Shown here piece after piece: positions 35,347 through 43,876 of a stretch of 64,000 bases of DNA. The translations under genes and the position numbers were made by a program. The stretch is taken from NCBI RefSeq assembly GCF_006980715.1, contig NZ_SBHN01000022.1, forward strand, positions 43,764-107,763. Direction: 5' to 3'. Position 1 is the first letter of the stretch; every line of letters begins with the position of its first letter. A model generated the notes under the pieces. The model did not search any database and was not told where the DNA came from. It saw only the letters and a list, made by a program, of their open reading frames with translations. The stretch comes from Telmatospirillum sp. J64-1. GTDB lineage: Bacteria; Pseudomonadota; Alphaproteobacteria; Rhodospirillales; Magnetospirillaceae.

Positions 35347-37827
35347 ATGATCAAGACGGAAGCCTGCCCGGCGGATCAGCCGGACGCCCTCATGCGCAAT
35401 GTGCTGGAAGAGGTTGCCGAAGAAGTCTTCCTGCTGGACGGCGCCAGCCTGTGCGTCACCTGGGCCAACCGCACCGCCATCCGGCGCAGCGGCTACGATC
35501 TGAAGGAATTATGCGGGCTTAATCTCGCCGACCTGCTGCCCCCGTCGCAGGAAATGGACCACCTGTTCCGCTCCCTGCGCCAGGGCGAGCGCGAGGAAAT
35601 CCTCCATTACGGCAAGCGGCGTCGACGTGACGGCTCCCGCTATTCGGCGACGTTCCGCCTGCGATGTTTCGACAACGCGCTGGCCCTGTTCGTTTCCGAC
35701 GATTCGGAAGCGGTGACGCTGGAACAGGCCCTGGGCCGCAGCGCCCGGCGGTTCGGGGATTTCGAACGGGAATTGCTGCGCGTCAACCGCGCCATGACCG
35801 CCCTGACCCGCGTGTCCGAAGCCCTGGTGCGGGCCAAGGACGAGGCTTCGCTGCTCGACGAGGTCTGCCGCCTCGCCCATGACATCGCCGGCTATCCCCT
35901 CGTCTGGGTCGGCTATGCCCGCCATACGCCGGGCCAGCCGGTCGAAGCCATGGCGGTCGCCGGCAGGGATGAAAGCTATATCCACGAAGCCGACATCACC
36001 TGGTCGGAGAACGATCCCAGGGGCCGGGGTCCGGCAGGCCGGGCGATCCGCAGCGGCCGCATGCAGATCGCCCGCAACATCGCCACCGAGACATCCTTCG
36101 CCCCCTGGCGCCAGGCCGCCCTGCGCCATGGCTTCCGCTCGACCATCGCCCTGCCGCTGATCGTCCAGGGTCTGCCGATCGGCGCCATGATCCTCTATGC
36201 CACCGATATCGATGCCTTCGACGACAAGGAAGTTCGGCTGCTGGGCGATCTGGCCCAGAATCTTTCCTACGGCATTCATACCTGCCGGGTCGAGGCCGAG
36301 CGGGCGCGCGCCGAGCGGCGTCTCAAGGAAAGCGAGGCCCGCTACCGCTCGCTGGTGGAATTGCTGCCCGACGCCGTGCTCGTCCACCGCCACGGCAATA
36401 TCCTGTTCGCCAATGCCAAGGCCGAGCAATTGCTGCATCTGCCTCCCTGCGACCGCTTGGTCGGGCGGCATCTCGCCAGCTTCCTCCACCCGCGCCATCA
36501 CCCCCAGATCCTGCCCCTGATCGAACGCGGCGCCTATGCCCAGGTACCGCGCGAGATGTCCTTCGTGCGTCATGGCGGCCAGGAATTCCCCGTCGAGGTG
36601 GTGGGAACGGAGATCCATTTCCATGGCGAGTGCGCCCGCCTGATCGTCGCCCGCGACATCACCGAACGCAGGCAGGTCCAGGCCCAGCTGGTGCAGACGG
36701 CCAAGCTGGCGACTTTGGGCGAGATGGCGGCGGGCATGGCCCATGAACTGAGCCAACCCATCAATGTCATTCGCATGGCGGCGGAAGCGACCTTGATGTT
36801 CATGGACCGGGGCAAGGCCAATCACGACTTCCAGCGCACGCAATTCTCGATGATCGAGGCCCAGGCCGGACGCATGGCCGAGATCATCGACCATATCCGC
36901 ATCTTCAGCCGCAAGGACACCGCCCCCGTCGAGGTCTTCGACGCTATCCTCGTCCTGCAATCCGCCGTGCAGCTGATGGCCCATCAGGCCGAAAGCCACG
37001 ACATCGCCGTCCAACTGGCCTTCCCCTCAGCCCCCTGGCCGGTCAGCGGGCGGCCGGTGCAGCTGGAACAGGTGATCCTCAACCTGCTGGCCAATGCGGT
37101 GGATGCCATCCGCCAGCGCCGCGAGGAACAACCCGGCCATCGCGGCTTCATCTCGCTGAAGGCCGCCGCCGGGGCCGACGGCATGTTGCGGGTCGAGGTC
37201 TGCGACAACGGCATCGGCATCCCGCCGGACGTGCTGGACCGCCTGTTCGAGCCCTTCTTCACCACCAAGCCGGTGGGCCATGGTACCGGGCTCGGCCTGT
37301 CCGTCAGCTTCGGCATCGCCACCTCCATGGGCGGGCGTCTGGAAGCCCTGCCCGGCCGTTCCGGATCGTGCTTCGTGCTCACCCTGCCGCGCGCCGCCGA
37401 TTGCGGGCTGCTTGCCGCCGATTGCGCCACCCAGCCCCTTCCCTCCGCCGGGACCGAAGCCACCCATGTACTGCTGGTCGATGACGAACCCCTGGCCGTC
37501 GAAACCATGGCTCACTTCCTGGGCGAACTGGGCTACCGCATCTCGATCGCGCATAACGGGCGCGAGGCCTGGGAGGTCTACCGGAACGACCCCGCCGATG
37601 TGGTCGTGACCGATCTCAGAATGCCCGACATGGATGGTGAGATGTTAATCGATCATCTTCGCGATATCGACCCTTTACAGCCAATAGTTGTGGTCACCGG
37701 GCATATGGGAGCAACCGAGCAATTGGGCCGTCATGGCGAGGATGACCGGCTGACTCTATTGAAAAAACCGGTCAGCCTGGCGGCCCTGGCCCAAGAGGTG
37801 GAACGCCTGAGTCGCCCGCCTGCATAA
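35347..37827 (+). CDS. Hybrid sensor histidine kinase (PAS-GAF-PAS-HK-REC)
   Basis: The 826-residue cytoplasmic protein has an N-terminal PAS domain (about 15-115), a GAF domain (about 155-315), a second PAS domain (about 325-440), a HisKA domain with His466 (AAGMAHELSQPI), an HATPase with NLLANAVDAI and GTGLGLSVS, and a C-terminal receiver with Asp756. There are no transmembrane segments, so the signal is internal. The start is ambiguous between ATGs at 35344 and 35347; spacing from AAGGGG favours 35347. A NarL-type regulator and the aldehyde oxidoreductase operon follow on the same strand. Confidence 0.92.
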   Translation: MIKTEACPADQPDALMRNVLEEVAEEVFLLDGASLCVTWANRTAIRRSGYDLKELCGLNLADLLPPSQEMDHLFRSLRQGEREEILHYGKRRRRDGSRYSATFRLRCFDNALALFVSDDSEAVTLEQALGRSARRFGDFERELLRVNRAMTALTRVSEALVRAKDEASLLDEVCRLAHDIAGYPLVWVGYARHTPGQPVEAMAVAGRDESYIHEADITWSENDPRGRGPAGRAIRSGRMQIARNIATETSFAPWRQAALRHGFRSTIALPLIVQGLPIGAMILYATDIDAFDDKEVRLLGDLAQNLSYGIHTCRVEAERARAERRLKESEARYRSLVELLPDAVLVHRHGNILFANAKAEQLLHLPPCDRLVGRHLASFLHPRHHPQILPLIERGAYAQVPREMSFVRHGGQEFPVEVVGTEIHFHGECARLIVARDITERRQVQAQLVQTAKLATLGEMAAGMAHELSQPINVIRMAAEATLMFMDRGKANHDFQRTQFSMIEAQAGRMAEIIDHIRIFSRKDTAPVEVFDAILVLQSAVQLMAHQAESHDIAVQLAFPSAPWPVSGRPVQLEQVILNLLANAVDAIRQRREEQPGHRGFISLKAAAGADGMLRVEVCDNGIGIPPDVLDRLFEPFFTTKPVGHGTGLGLSVSFGIATSMGGRLEALPGRSGSCFVLTLPRAADCGLLAADCATQPLPSAGTEATHVLLVDDEPLAVETMAHFLGELGYRISIAHNGREAWEVYRNDPADVVVTDLRMPDMDGEMLIDHLRDIDPLQPIVVVTGHMGATEQLGRHGEDDRLTLLKKPVSLAALAQEVERLSRPPA

Positions 37828-37934
37828 TACTTATTTTTGCTAAGGGAACTATCCCCGGGTTGCGTGCCCTTCGAGGCGCGGCTTATACTTTAGGAGAGGC
37901 TGATCGACCTTCCATAAGGCTAGGAGAAGAACGG

Positions 37935-38627
37935 GTGAGCGGCATGCAGATCCTGATTGCGGACGACCATAATCTTGTCCGCGAGGGCTTGAAGCCGTTC
38001 TTGCATGAATTAAGCGGCGATGCCGAAGTGCTGGAGGCCGCCACGCTGGACGAGGCCCTGGAAGTCGCCGCCGGCGCCACGGCCTTGCGCCTGGTCCTGC
38101 TGGACCTCAAGATGCCGGGCATGAAGGGCCTGGACGGCGTGGTCCGGCTGTGCCGGGAAGTGCCCGGCGTGCCGGTGGTCATCCTGACCGGCCATATCCA
38201 CCGCGACGACGTCCTGGCCGCCATCCGCGCCGGCGCGGCCGGCTACATCCCCAAGACCATCAGCGGCGCGGGCATGATCAATGCCCTGCGCCTGGTCCTG
38301 TCGGGCGAGAAATTCCTGCCCTCCTCCGTCTTCTCCGACGACGAGATTTCCGACAGCCCTCCCATCCTGACCTCTGCCGCGGCCAATGGCCGCCGTGCCG
38401 AGGGCGAATCGCCCCTGTCCGCGCTCAGCAACCGCGAGGCGGAGATCCTGGGCTATCTGATCCAGGGCCATACCAACAAGGAAATCGCCCGGGTACTCGA
38501 CCTGCAGGAGATCACCATCAAGATCCACCTGCGCAACGTCTACCGCAAGATCGGCGCCGCCAACCGCGCCCAGGCGGTACGGATCGCCCTGTCCTCGGGC
38601 TGGGAACTGCATCCCCTCCAGGCCTGA
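37935..38627 (+). CDS. NarL/LuxR-type response regulator
   Basis: The 230-residue protein has an N-terminal receiver with acidic pocket (ADDH) and phosphoacceptor Asp57 (LLDLKMPG). A linker follows, then a C-terminal LuxR-type helix-turn-helix (LSNREAEILGYLIQGHTNKEIA, split, then LRNVYRKIGAANRAQAV). The start is GTG at 37935 with AGGAG about eight bases upstream; an ATG nine bases further is an alternative. It follows the hybrid kinase by 107 bases and precedes the aor operon by 144 bases, making it a likely regulator of that operon. Confidence 0.9.
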   Translation: MSGMQILIADDHNLVREGLKPFLHELSGDAEVLEAATLDEALEVAAGATALRLVLLDLKMPGMKGLDGVVRLCREVPGVPVVILTGHIHRDDVLAAIRAGAAGYIPKTISGAGMINALRLVLSGEKFLPSSVFSDDEISDSPPILTSAAANGRRAEGESPLSALSNREAEILGYLIQGHTNKEIARVLDLQEITIKIHLRNVYRKIGAANRAQAVRIALSSGWELHPLQA

Positions 38628-38771
38628 TTTCCCGGCCGGACCCTCCGGTTGACCCACGTCATGGGCGACCAAAGTACTATTTCGTTCAGCCTTCCCGACT
38701 CTCATCATGGGGCATCGTCTGATGACAGATGACCCTGATTCCGCCTGAATCGAGACCGCGGGGAGGAACCA

Positions 38772-39248
38772 ATGCAAAAAGCGCTGCTTATCGATCCCGG
38801 AAAATGTACCGGATGCCGCCAATGCGAAATGGCATGCTCCTTCGAGAAGGAAGGCGTCTTCAACCCGGCGAAATCCCGCATCCGGGTATTCGACTTCCAC
38901 ACGGAAGCGCGGTTCGTGCCCTATACCTGCACCCAATGCGAACAGGCATGGTGTAAGACCGCCTGCCCCGTTGGGGCCATCACGCTGGACGCCAGGACCG
39001 GCGCCAAGATCGTTCATGACAACCACTGCGTCGGCTGCAAGGTCTGTACCATCGCCTGTCCCTTCGGCACGGTGAACTACAATGTCGATACCGGCAAGGT
39101 CGTGAAATGCGACCTGTGCGGCGGCAATCCCGCCTGCGCCACGGCATGCCCCACCAACGCCATCACCTATATCGACGCCGAGCAAACCGGCTACGAGAGG
39201 ATGAGGGCCTGGGCCGCCAAGACCGACAACGCCCCCGTGGTTGCCTGA
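38772..39248 (+). CDS. aorA: AorA-like ferredoxin subunit with four [4Fe-4S] clusters
   Basis: The 158-residue protein has 16 cysteines in four CxxCx2-5Cx3C sets: 12/15/18/22, 53/56/61/65, 86/89/92/96 and 113/116/122/126. This is the electron-wire fold of DMSO-reductase B-type subunits. In Aromatoleum aromaticum the corresponding AorA connects the tungsten subunit AorB to the flavoprotein AorC. The ATG follows GGAGG. It is the first gene of the operon. Confidence 0.9.
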   Translation: MQKALLIDPGKCTGCRQCEMACSFEKEGVFNPAKSRIRVFDFHTEARFVPYTCTQCEQAWCKTACPVGAITLDARTGAKIVHDNHCVGCKVCTIACPFGTVNYNVDTGKVVKCDLCGGNPACATACPTNAITYIDAEQTGYERMRAWAAKTDNAPVVA

Positions 39249-39263
39249 GAGAGGGCCTGAGAG

Positions 39264-41114
39264 ATGAGCTGGACTGGCAAAATTCTGCGCGTCAACCTGA
39301 CCGAAGGCACCTGCAAGAGCGAGCCCCTCAACATGAAATGGGCGCGCGAATATCTCGGCCAGCGCGGGCTGGCCACGAAATACCTGGCCGAGGAAACCGA
39401 TCCCAAGGTCGATCCGCTGTCGCCCGACAACAAGATGATCATGGCCACCGGCCCGCTGACCGGCACCATGGCCTCGACCGGCGGCCGCTATTCCATCATC
39501 ACCAAGGGGCCGCTGACCAATGCCATCGCCTGTTCCAATTCCGGCGGCCATTTCGGCAACGAGATGAAGAATGCCGGCTGGGACATGATCATCTTTGAAG
39601 GCCGCGCGCCCAAGCCGGTCTATCTGCTGGTCGAGAACGAGACGGCGAAGCTGATGGATGCCTCGGAATTCTGGGGCAAGTCGGTGTGGGAAACCGACGA
39701 GGGCCTGAAGGCCAAGCACCAGGACCCGATGCTGCGTGTCGCCACGATCGGTGTCTCGGGCGAGCGCGGCGTGATGTATGCCTGCGTCGTCAATGATCTG
39801 CACCGCGCCGCCGGACGGTCCGGCGTGGGCACGGTGATGGGTTCGAAGAACCTGAAGGCGGTGGCCATCCGCGGCACGCGCGGCGTCAGGGTCAAGGACC
39901 CGCTGCGCTTCATGCAGGTCACCACCGAGCAGAAGCGGGTGCTGGCGGAGAATGCTGTCACCGGCCAGGGCCTGCCGGCCCATGGCACGCAGGTGCTGAT
40001 GAACGTCATCAACGAGACCGGCGCCCTGCCGACGCGCAATTTCCGCGACGTGCAGTTCGAAGGCGCCCACGACATCTCGGCCGAAGCGATGGCGACGCCG
40101 CGCAAGACCGACGGCCAGACCAACCTCAAGACCAACCAGGGCTGCTTCGCCTGCACCATCGCCTGCGGCCGCGTCTCGCAATTGGACCAGACCCATTACA
40201 CCGTCATCAACCGGCCGGAATACTGGGGCGCCTCGGGCGGCCTGGAATACGAGGCGGCCTGGGCGCTGGGCGCGGCGACCGGGGTCAGCGACCTGGAAGC
40301 CCTGACCTTCGCCAATTTCGTCTGCAACGAGCAATCCCTCGACCCGATCACCTTCGGCGCCACCCTGGCGGCGGCGATGGAGCTTTACGACCTGGGGCTG
40401 ATCACCAAGGAACAGACCGGCGGCGTCGAGCTGACCTTCGGCTCCGCCGAGGCCCTGACCACCATGGTCGAGCTGACCGGCAGGGCCGAGGGCTTCGGCC
40501 GCGAACTGGGCCTGGGCAGCAAGCGCCTGTGCGAGAAATACGGCCGCCCCGATCTGTCCATGACCGTCAAGGGCCAGGAATTCCCGGCCTACGATCCGCG
40601 CGGCATCCAGGGCATGGGCCTGACCTACGCCACCTCGAATCGCGGCGCCTGCCATCTGCGCAGCTATACCGTCTCGTCGGAAATCCTGGGCATCCCGGTC
40701 AAGACCGATCCGCTGCAGACCGACGGCAAGGCGGCCCTGGTCAAGGCCTTCCAGGATGCCACGGCGGCGGTGGATTCCAGCGGCCTGTGCGTCTTCTCGA
40801 CCTTCGCCTGGACGCTCGACAACATCGCCCCGCAGATCGACGCCGCCTGCGAGGGCGAATGGACGGCGGAATACCTGCTGGAGGTGGGCGAGCGCATCTG
40901 GAACCTGGAACGCCAGTACAACCTCGCCGCCGGCCTGACCGCCGCCGACGACACGCTGCCCAAGCGCCTGCTCAAGGACGCGGCCAAGACCGGCCCGGCC
41001 AAGGGCTTGGTCGCCGGGCTGGACAAGATGCTGCCGGAATATTACGAGCTGCGCGGCTGGACGCCCGACGGCGTGCCGACCACGCAGACCCTGCAGCGCC
41101 TGTCGATGGCCTGA
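39264..41114 (+). CDS. aorB: AorB, tungsten-type aldehyde:acceptor oxidoreductase catalytic subunit
   Basis: The 616-residue protein belongs to the aldehyde ferredoxin oxidoreductase family, which binds a W-bis-pyranopterin and a [4Fe-4S] cluster. Motifs are GGRYSIITKGPLTN, GRSGVGTVMGSKNLKA (185-200), the cluster cysteines 294, 297 and 301 with a distant Cys509, and DPRGIQGMGLTYATSNRGACH (about 444-463, split). The reaction oxidises aldehydes to acids and can run in reverse with low-potential electrons. The length matches known AorB. The metal is inferred to be tungsten from family membership. Confidence 0.95.
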   Translation: MSWTGKILRVNLTEGTCKSEPLNMKWAREYLGQRGLATKYLAEETDPKVDPLSPDNKMIMATGPLTGTMASTGGRYSIITKGPLTNAIACSNSGGHFGNEMKNAGWDMIIFEGRAPKPVYLLVENETAKLMDASEFWGKSVWETDEGLKAKHQDPMLRVATIGVSGERGVMYACVVNDLHRAAGRSGVGTVMGSKNLKAVAIRGTRGVRVKDPLRFMQVTTEQKRVLAENAVTGQGLPAHGTQVLMNVINETGALPTRNFRDVQFEGAHDISAEAMATPRKTDGQTNLKTNQGCFACTIACGRVSQLDQTHYTVINRPEYWGASGGLEYEAAWALGAATGVSDLEALTFANFVCNEQSLDPITFGATLAAAMELYDLGLITKEQTGGVELTFGSAEALTTMVELTGRAEGFGRELGLGSKRLCEKYGRPDLSMTVKGQEFPAYDPRGIQGMGLTYATSNRGACHLRSYTVSSEILGIPVKTDPLQTDGKAALVKAFQDATAAVDSSGLCVFSTFAWTLDNIAPQIDAACEGEWTAEYLLEVGERIWNLERQYNLAAGLTAADDTLPKRLLKDAAKTGPAKGLVAGLDKMLPEYYELRGWTPDGVPTTQTLQRLSMA

Positions 41115-41189
41115 TCCCCTCCGGCCGCCCGGTTGCGACAGCCGGGCGGCCTTCCTCCTGTCCATGAACCCTATATCCGGAGGCGGACA

Positions 41190-42515
41190 ATGCGCTACGT
41201 GATCGTCGGAGCCGGCCCGGCCGGCGTGGTCGCAGCGGAAACCATCCGCAAGCTCGACGCGGACGGCACCATCACCCTGATCGGCGACGAGCCCGAGCCC
41301 CCCTATTCGCGCATGGCAATCCCCTACTACCTGGTCGGCAAGATCGGCGAGGAAGGCACCCATCTGCGCCATGACCCGGATCATTTCCGCAACCTGCGCA
41401 TCGACCATGTGCAGCGCCGCGTCACCCGCGTCGATCCCAATTCCAATACCGTCGTCCTCGATGACGGACGGCATCTGCAATACAACCAGCTTCTGATCGC
41501 CACGGGCGCCAGCCCCATCCGCCCGCCCATTCCCGGCCTGGACCTGCCCGGCGTCCATACCTGCTGGACGCTGGCGGACGCCCGCCGCATCGCCGAACTG
41601 GCGACGCCCGGCTCGCATGTCGTGCTGATGGGCGCGGGCTTCGTCGGTACCATCGTGCTGGAAGCCCTGGCCATGCGCGACGTGGAATTGACCGTGGTGG
41701 AGATGGGCGACCGCATGGTGCCCCGCATGATGGACGAGACCGCCGGCAACATGCTGCGCAACTGGTGCGAGGCCAAGGGCGTGCATGTCCGCACCGGCAC
41801 CCGTATCACCAGCATCCACCCGGCGGGAAACAAGGAAGAAGAGGACAAGCCCGGCATCCTCTCGCGCCTGATCGATGCCGTGACTCCCGCCGGTACTGAA
41901 GATGGGGCCAAGCCCGAAGACGGGCTGAGGGTCGAATTGTCCAACGGCGAAACCCTGGCCGCCCATCTGGTCGTCGTCTCGGCGGGGGTGAAGCCCAATA
42001 TCGGCTTCCTCGAAGGCTCGGGCCTCGCCGTCGACCAGGGCATCCTGGTGGACGACCATCTGCGCACCAACCATCCCGGCATCTATGCCGCCGGCGACGT
42101 CTGCCAGGGCCGGGACATCATGAGCCGCGAATTCCACGTCCATGCCATCCAGCCCACCGCAACCGAGCATGGCCGCGTCGCCGCCTATAACATGACCGGC
42201 CACGAGATGGCCTTCGTCGGCAGCCTGAACATGAACGTCCTCGACACGCTGGGCCTGATCTCCAGTTCCTTCGGCGTGTGGGAGGGCAAGGGCGGCCAAT
42301 CCGTGCGGCTGGTGGACGAGGAACGCTGGCGCTATCTACGGCTGGAATTCGAGGAAGACCGCCTTGTCGGCGCCCAATCCGTGGGCATGACCGAGAATAT
42401 CGGCGCCCTGCGCGGGCTGATCCAGACCGGCGTGCCGCTGGGCGAATGGAAGGACGTGCTGCTGGCCCAGCCCCAGCGCTTCATGGAGGCCTATGTGGGC
42501 AGGATCCAGGGATGA
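41190..42515 (+). CDS. aorC: AorC-like FAD-dependent NAD(P)H oxidoreductase subunit
   Basis: The 441-residue flavoprotein has an N-terminal FAD loop VIVGAGPAGVVAAE (about 4-17), an NAD-binding loop VVLMGAGFVGT in mid-sequence and the FAD-closing YAAGDVCQ near residue 300. The start is ATG at 41190 with GGAGG upstream. In AOR systems this subunit exchanges electrons between NAD and the ferredoxin AorA, giving an NAD-linked aldehyde oxidase. Its TGA overlaps the start of aorD. Confidence 0.9.
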   Translation: MRYVIVGAGPAGVVAAETIRKLDADGTITLIGDEPEPPYSRMAIPYYLVGKIGEEGTHLRHDPDHFRNLRIDHVQRRVTRVDPNSNTVVLDDGRHLQYNQLLIATGASPIRPPIPGLDLPGVHTCWTLADARRIAELATPGSHVVLMGAGFVGTIVLEALAMRDVELTVVEMGDRMVPRMMDETAGNMLRNWCEAKGVHVRTGTRITSIHPAGNKEEEDKPGILSRLIDAVTPAGTEDGAKPEDGLRVELSNGETLAAHLVVVSAGVKPNIGFLEGSGLAVDQGILVDDHLRTNHPGIYAAGDVCQGRDIMSREFHVHAIQPTATEHGRVAAYNMTGHEMAFVGSLNMNVLDTLGLISSSFGVWEGKGGQSVRLVDEERWRYLRLEFEEDRLVGAQSVGMTENIGALRGLIQTGVPLGEWKDVLLAQPQRFMEAYVGRIQG

Positions 42516-42775
42516 CGGCCATGGCCCAGGCAACCCTGAAGCTCTATTCCGTGCTGGCCAAGTTCCTGCCGCCCGAGGCCCATCAGAACAAGATGGCGAT
42601 TGAGGTGGACGAGACCACGACGGTCGGGTCTATTATCCGGACCATGAACCTGCCCGCCAAGTCGTGTCACCTGGTCCTGCTCAACGGCATCTTCGTCCAT
42701 CCCGAGGCCCGCGCCGAAACGCCGGTCAAGGAAGGCGACAGCCTTGCCATCTGGCCCCCCGTGGCCGGCGGCTGA
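42512..42775 (+). CDS. aorD: MoaD-like sulfur carrier of the AOR operon
   Basis: The 87-residue beta-grasp protein ends in PPVAGG; the C-terminal Gly-Gly is the thiocarboxylation site of MoaD/ThiS carriers. The start overlaps the aorC stop (ATGA), and a second in-frame ATG at 42521 is an alternative. Next to a ThiF/MoeB-like adenylyltransferase and MoeA, it probably supplies sulfur for the AOR pterin cofactor. Confidence 0.88.
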   Translation: MTAMAQATLKLYSVLAKFLPPEAHQNKMAIEVDETTTVGSIIRTMNLPAKSCHLVLLNGIFVHPEARAETPVKEGDSLAIWPPVAGG

Positions 42776-42797
42776 GACAGGGCTGGACGGACCGACG

Positions 42798-43091
42798 GTG
42801 ACGGCGCCTGTCCTGCGGGACATGTCGATCAGCCTGGGCGCGTTCATGCGGCATCTGCCCCTGGCCCTGCGCCACCTGCCCCACCGCCTGCAAGCGGACG
42901 GAGCGGTGGTCGAGCAGGCGGACGGGCGGCGGCTGGTCATCCGGGCCGAACCGGCGCCGCCCCGGCGCCTGTCGGCCACGCTGGCCCTGCCCCGCTGCCT
43001 CGTCACCCTGGCCTTCGACGGCTGGGACGCGCCGGACCGCGATGCCTTCGTCAGGGAATTCGACCGCGTGTTCCAGCGCGGCGGAGGATAA
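42798..43091 (+). CDS. Small unknown protein inside the AOR operon
   Basis: The 97-residue reading (GTG at 42798) lies between aorD and aorE without a gap large enough for another gene, so it is likely translated. The start is uncertain; the ATG at 42822 (89 residues) is the main alternative. The N-terminal half is basic with His/Leu-rich LPLALRHLPHRL; the C-terminal half is beta-strand-like with LPRCLVTLAFDGW and an acidic/aromatic tail (RDAFVREFDRVFQRGGG) ending in three glycines. I do not recognise a family. Its position suggests an accessory to cofactor sulfuration or AOR assembly. Confidence 0.65.
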   Translation: MTAPVLRDMSISLGAFMRHLPLALRHLPHRLQADGAVVEQADGRRLVIRAEPAPPRRLSATLALPRCLVTLAFDGWDAPDRDAFVREFDRVFQRGGG

Positions 43092-43101
43092 GGCCTTAGA
43101 G

Positions 43102-43872
43102 ATGAACGACGAGCAATTCCACCGCTATGCCCGCAACATGATCCTGGACGAGGTGGGCGAAGAGGGGCAGGAAAAGCTGCTGGCTTCCAGTGCCTTGATC
43201 ATCGGCATGGGCGGTCTCGGCTCTCCCGTCGCCCTCTATCTGGCCGCCGCCGGTGTCGGGCGGCTGGGGCTGGTGGATGACGATGTGGTGGACCTGACCA
43301 ACCTGCAACGCCAGATCGCCCATACCACCGAACGCCTGGGCCAGCCCAAGGTGGCGAGTGCCGCCACCGCCTTGGCGGCGCTCAATCCCGGCATCACGGT
43401 AGAAACCCACCCTACCCGCCTGACGCCCGAAAACGCCGCCGCCCTGGTCGGCGCCTATGACATCGTCGTCGACGGCAGCGACAATTTCGACACCCGCTAC
43501 CTGCTCAACGATATCTGCCTGGAGCAAGGCAAGACGCTGGTCTCGGGCGCGCTGCTGCGGTTCGACGGCCAATTGACCACCCTGCGCCCTGGGCGGCATC
43601 TGGATGACGGCAGGCGCGCACCCTGCTACCGCTGCATCTTTCCCACCCCTCCCGATCCCGATACCGTGCCCCGCTGCGCCCAGGCGGGCATCTTCGGCGC
43701 CGTCGCGGGAGTGATCGGCACCCTGCAGGCGGTCGAGGTTTTGAAGGAATTGCTGGGCCTGGGCGAGTCCATGGCCGGGCGCCTGCTCCTTTATGAGGGC
43801 AAGGAAGCCAGCTTCAACACCATCAAGTTGGGATGGAACCCCGCCTGCCCGGCTTGCGGCGAGGGCAAGTAA
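43102..43872 (+). CDS. aorE: MoeB/ThiF-like adenylyltransferase of the AOR operon
   Basis: The 256-residue E1-like enzyme has the ATP loop IIGMGGLGSPVALYLAAAGVG (split), the R-QIAH and VDGSDNFDTRYLLND blocks and Cys pairs (CYRCIF, then CPACG at the C-terminus) that bind zinc. It adenylates the C-terminal Gly of its MoaD-like partner AorD. The ATG at 43102 follows an AGAG-like site. It lacks the rhodanese domain of MoeBR types. Confidence 0.9.
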   Translation: MNDEQFHRYARNMILDEVGEEGQEKLLASSALIIGMGGLGSPVALYLAAAGVGRLGLVDDDVVDLTNLQRQIAHTTERLGQPKVASAATALAALNPGITVETHPTRLTPENAAALVGAYDIVVDGSDNFDTRYLLNDICLEQGKTLVSGALLRFDGQLTTLRPGRHLDDGRRAPCYRCIFPTPPDPDTVPRCAQAGIFGAVAGVIGTLQAVEVLKELLGLGESMAGRLLLYEGKEASFNTIKLGWNPACPACGEGK

Positions 43873-43876
43873 GGTG

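Noticed and set aside
38010..42299. A 1429-codon minus-strand open frame across the NarL regulator and the aor genes
   Set aside because: It is a shadow of aorA, aorB and aorC and has no family resemblance.
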